In this document: positions 5,670-5,670 of the stretch, piece after piece
Numbering within the stretch: the stretch's first letter is position 1
Layout of the letters: every line of letters starts with the position of its first letter
Assembly (NCBI GenBank): GCA_038240875.1
Contig: JBBRGG010000221.1
Coordinates: 1-5,670 of the forward strand
Length of the DNA stretch: 5,670 bases
Direction: 5' to 3'
Origin: JBBRGG01 sp038240875
GTDB taxonomy: Bacteria > Planctomycetota > Phycisphaerae > Phycisphaerales > UBA1924
Program-made: the position numbers and the translations under genes
Notes under the pieces: model-generated
Seen by the model: only the letters and a program-made list of their open reading frames with translations
Told to the model about the DNA's origin: nothing
Databases searched by the model: none

Positions 5670-5670
5670 A

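Overview
The window looks like chromosomal DNA of a diderm, flagellated, fairly GC-rich bacterium. It most resembles the Planctomycetota (Phycisphaerae-like). This is inferred from remembered family resemblance of the LptB, FlgM, DUF58 and BatA-type proteins, not from a search. Coding density is high and three transcription blocks are visible. I see no tRNA, rRNA, CRISPR array, insertion sequence or phage gene.

Left block, minus strand (about 1-1094): a FlgM-family anti-sigma-28 factor (690-1094) lies upstream of lptB, the ATPase of the lipopolysaccharide export transporter (537 down to the window edge, so its C-terminus is missing). A 152-bp gap with one weak dyad separates them. Middle: a gap of about 535 bp without a convincing gene (1095-1629) holds the flgM ribosome-binding site, the probable promoter area of the plus-strand gene, and a GC-rich hairpin. 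It leads into a plus-strand gene (1630-2685) for a predicted lipoprotein with a glycine-rich linker and two SPOR-like segments. The frame of this gene is open back to 1492, so its start is uncertain.

Right block, minus strand (2752-5670): a DUF58 protein, cut at its N-terminus by the window edge, overlaps by 4 bp the start of a 730-residue BatA-like membrane protein with a complete VWA MIDAS motif. This is the usual MoxR / DUF58 / VWA (Bat-type) operon layout; a moxR-type AAA+ gene is expected just beyond the right edge. The block converges on the lipoprotein gene across a 66-bp gap.

The theme is cell envelope (LPS export, envelope lipoprotein, membrane VWA complex) plus flagellar gene control. 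I find no clear evidence of a wholly new system. The points most worth a second look are the tandem SPOR-like lipoprotein with its structured leader, the long repeat-bearing N-terminal extension of FlgM, the unusual MIDAS second-motif region of the DUF58 protein, and the possible extra cytoplasmic or periplasmic domain in the BatA-like protein.
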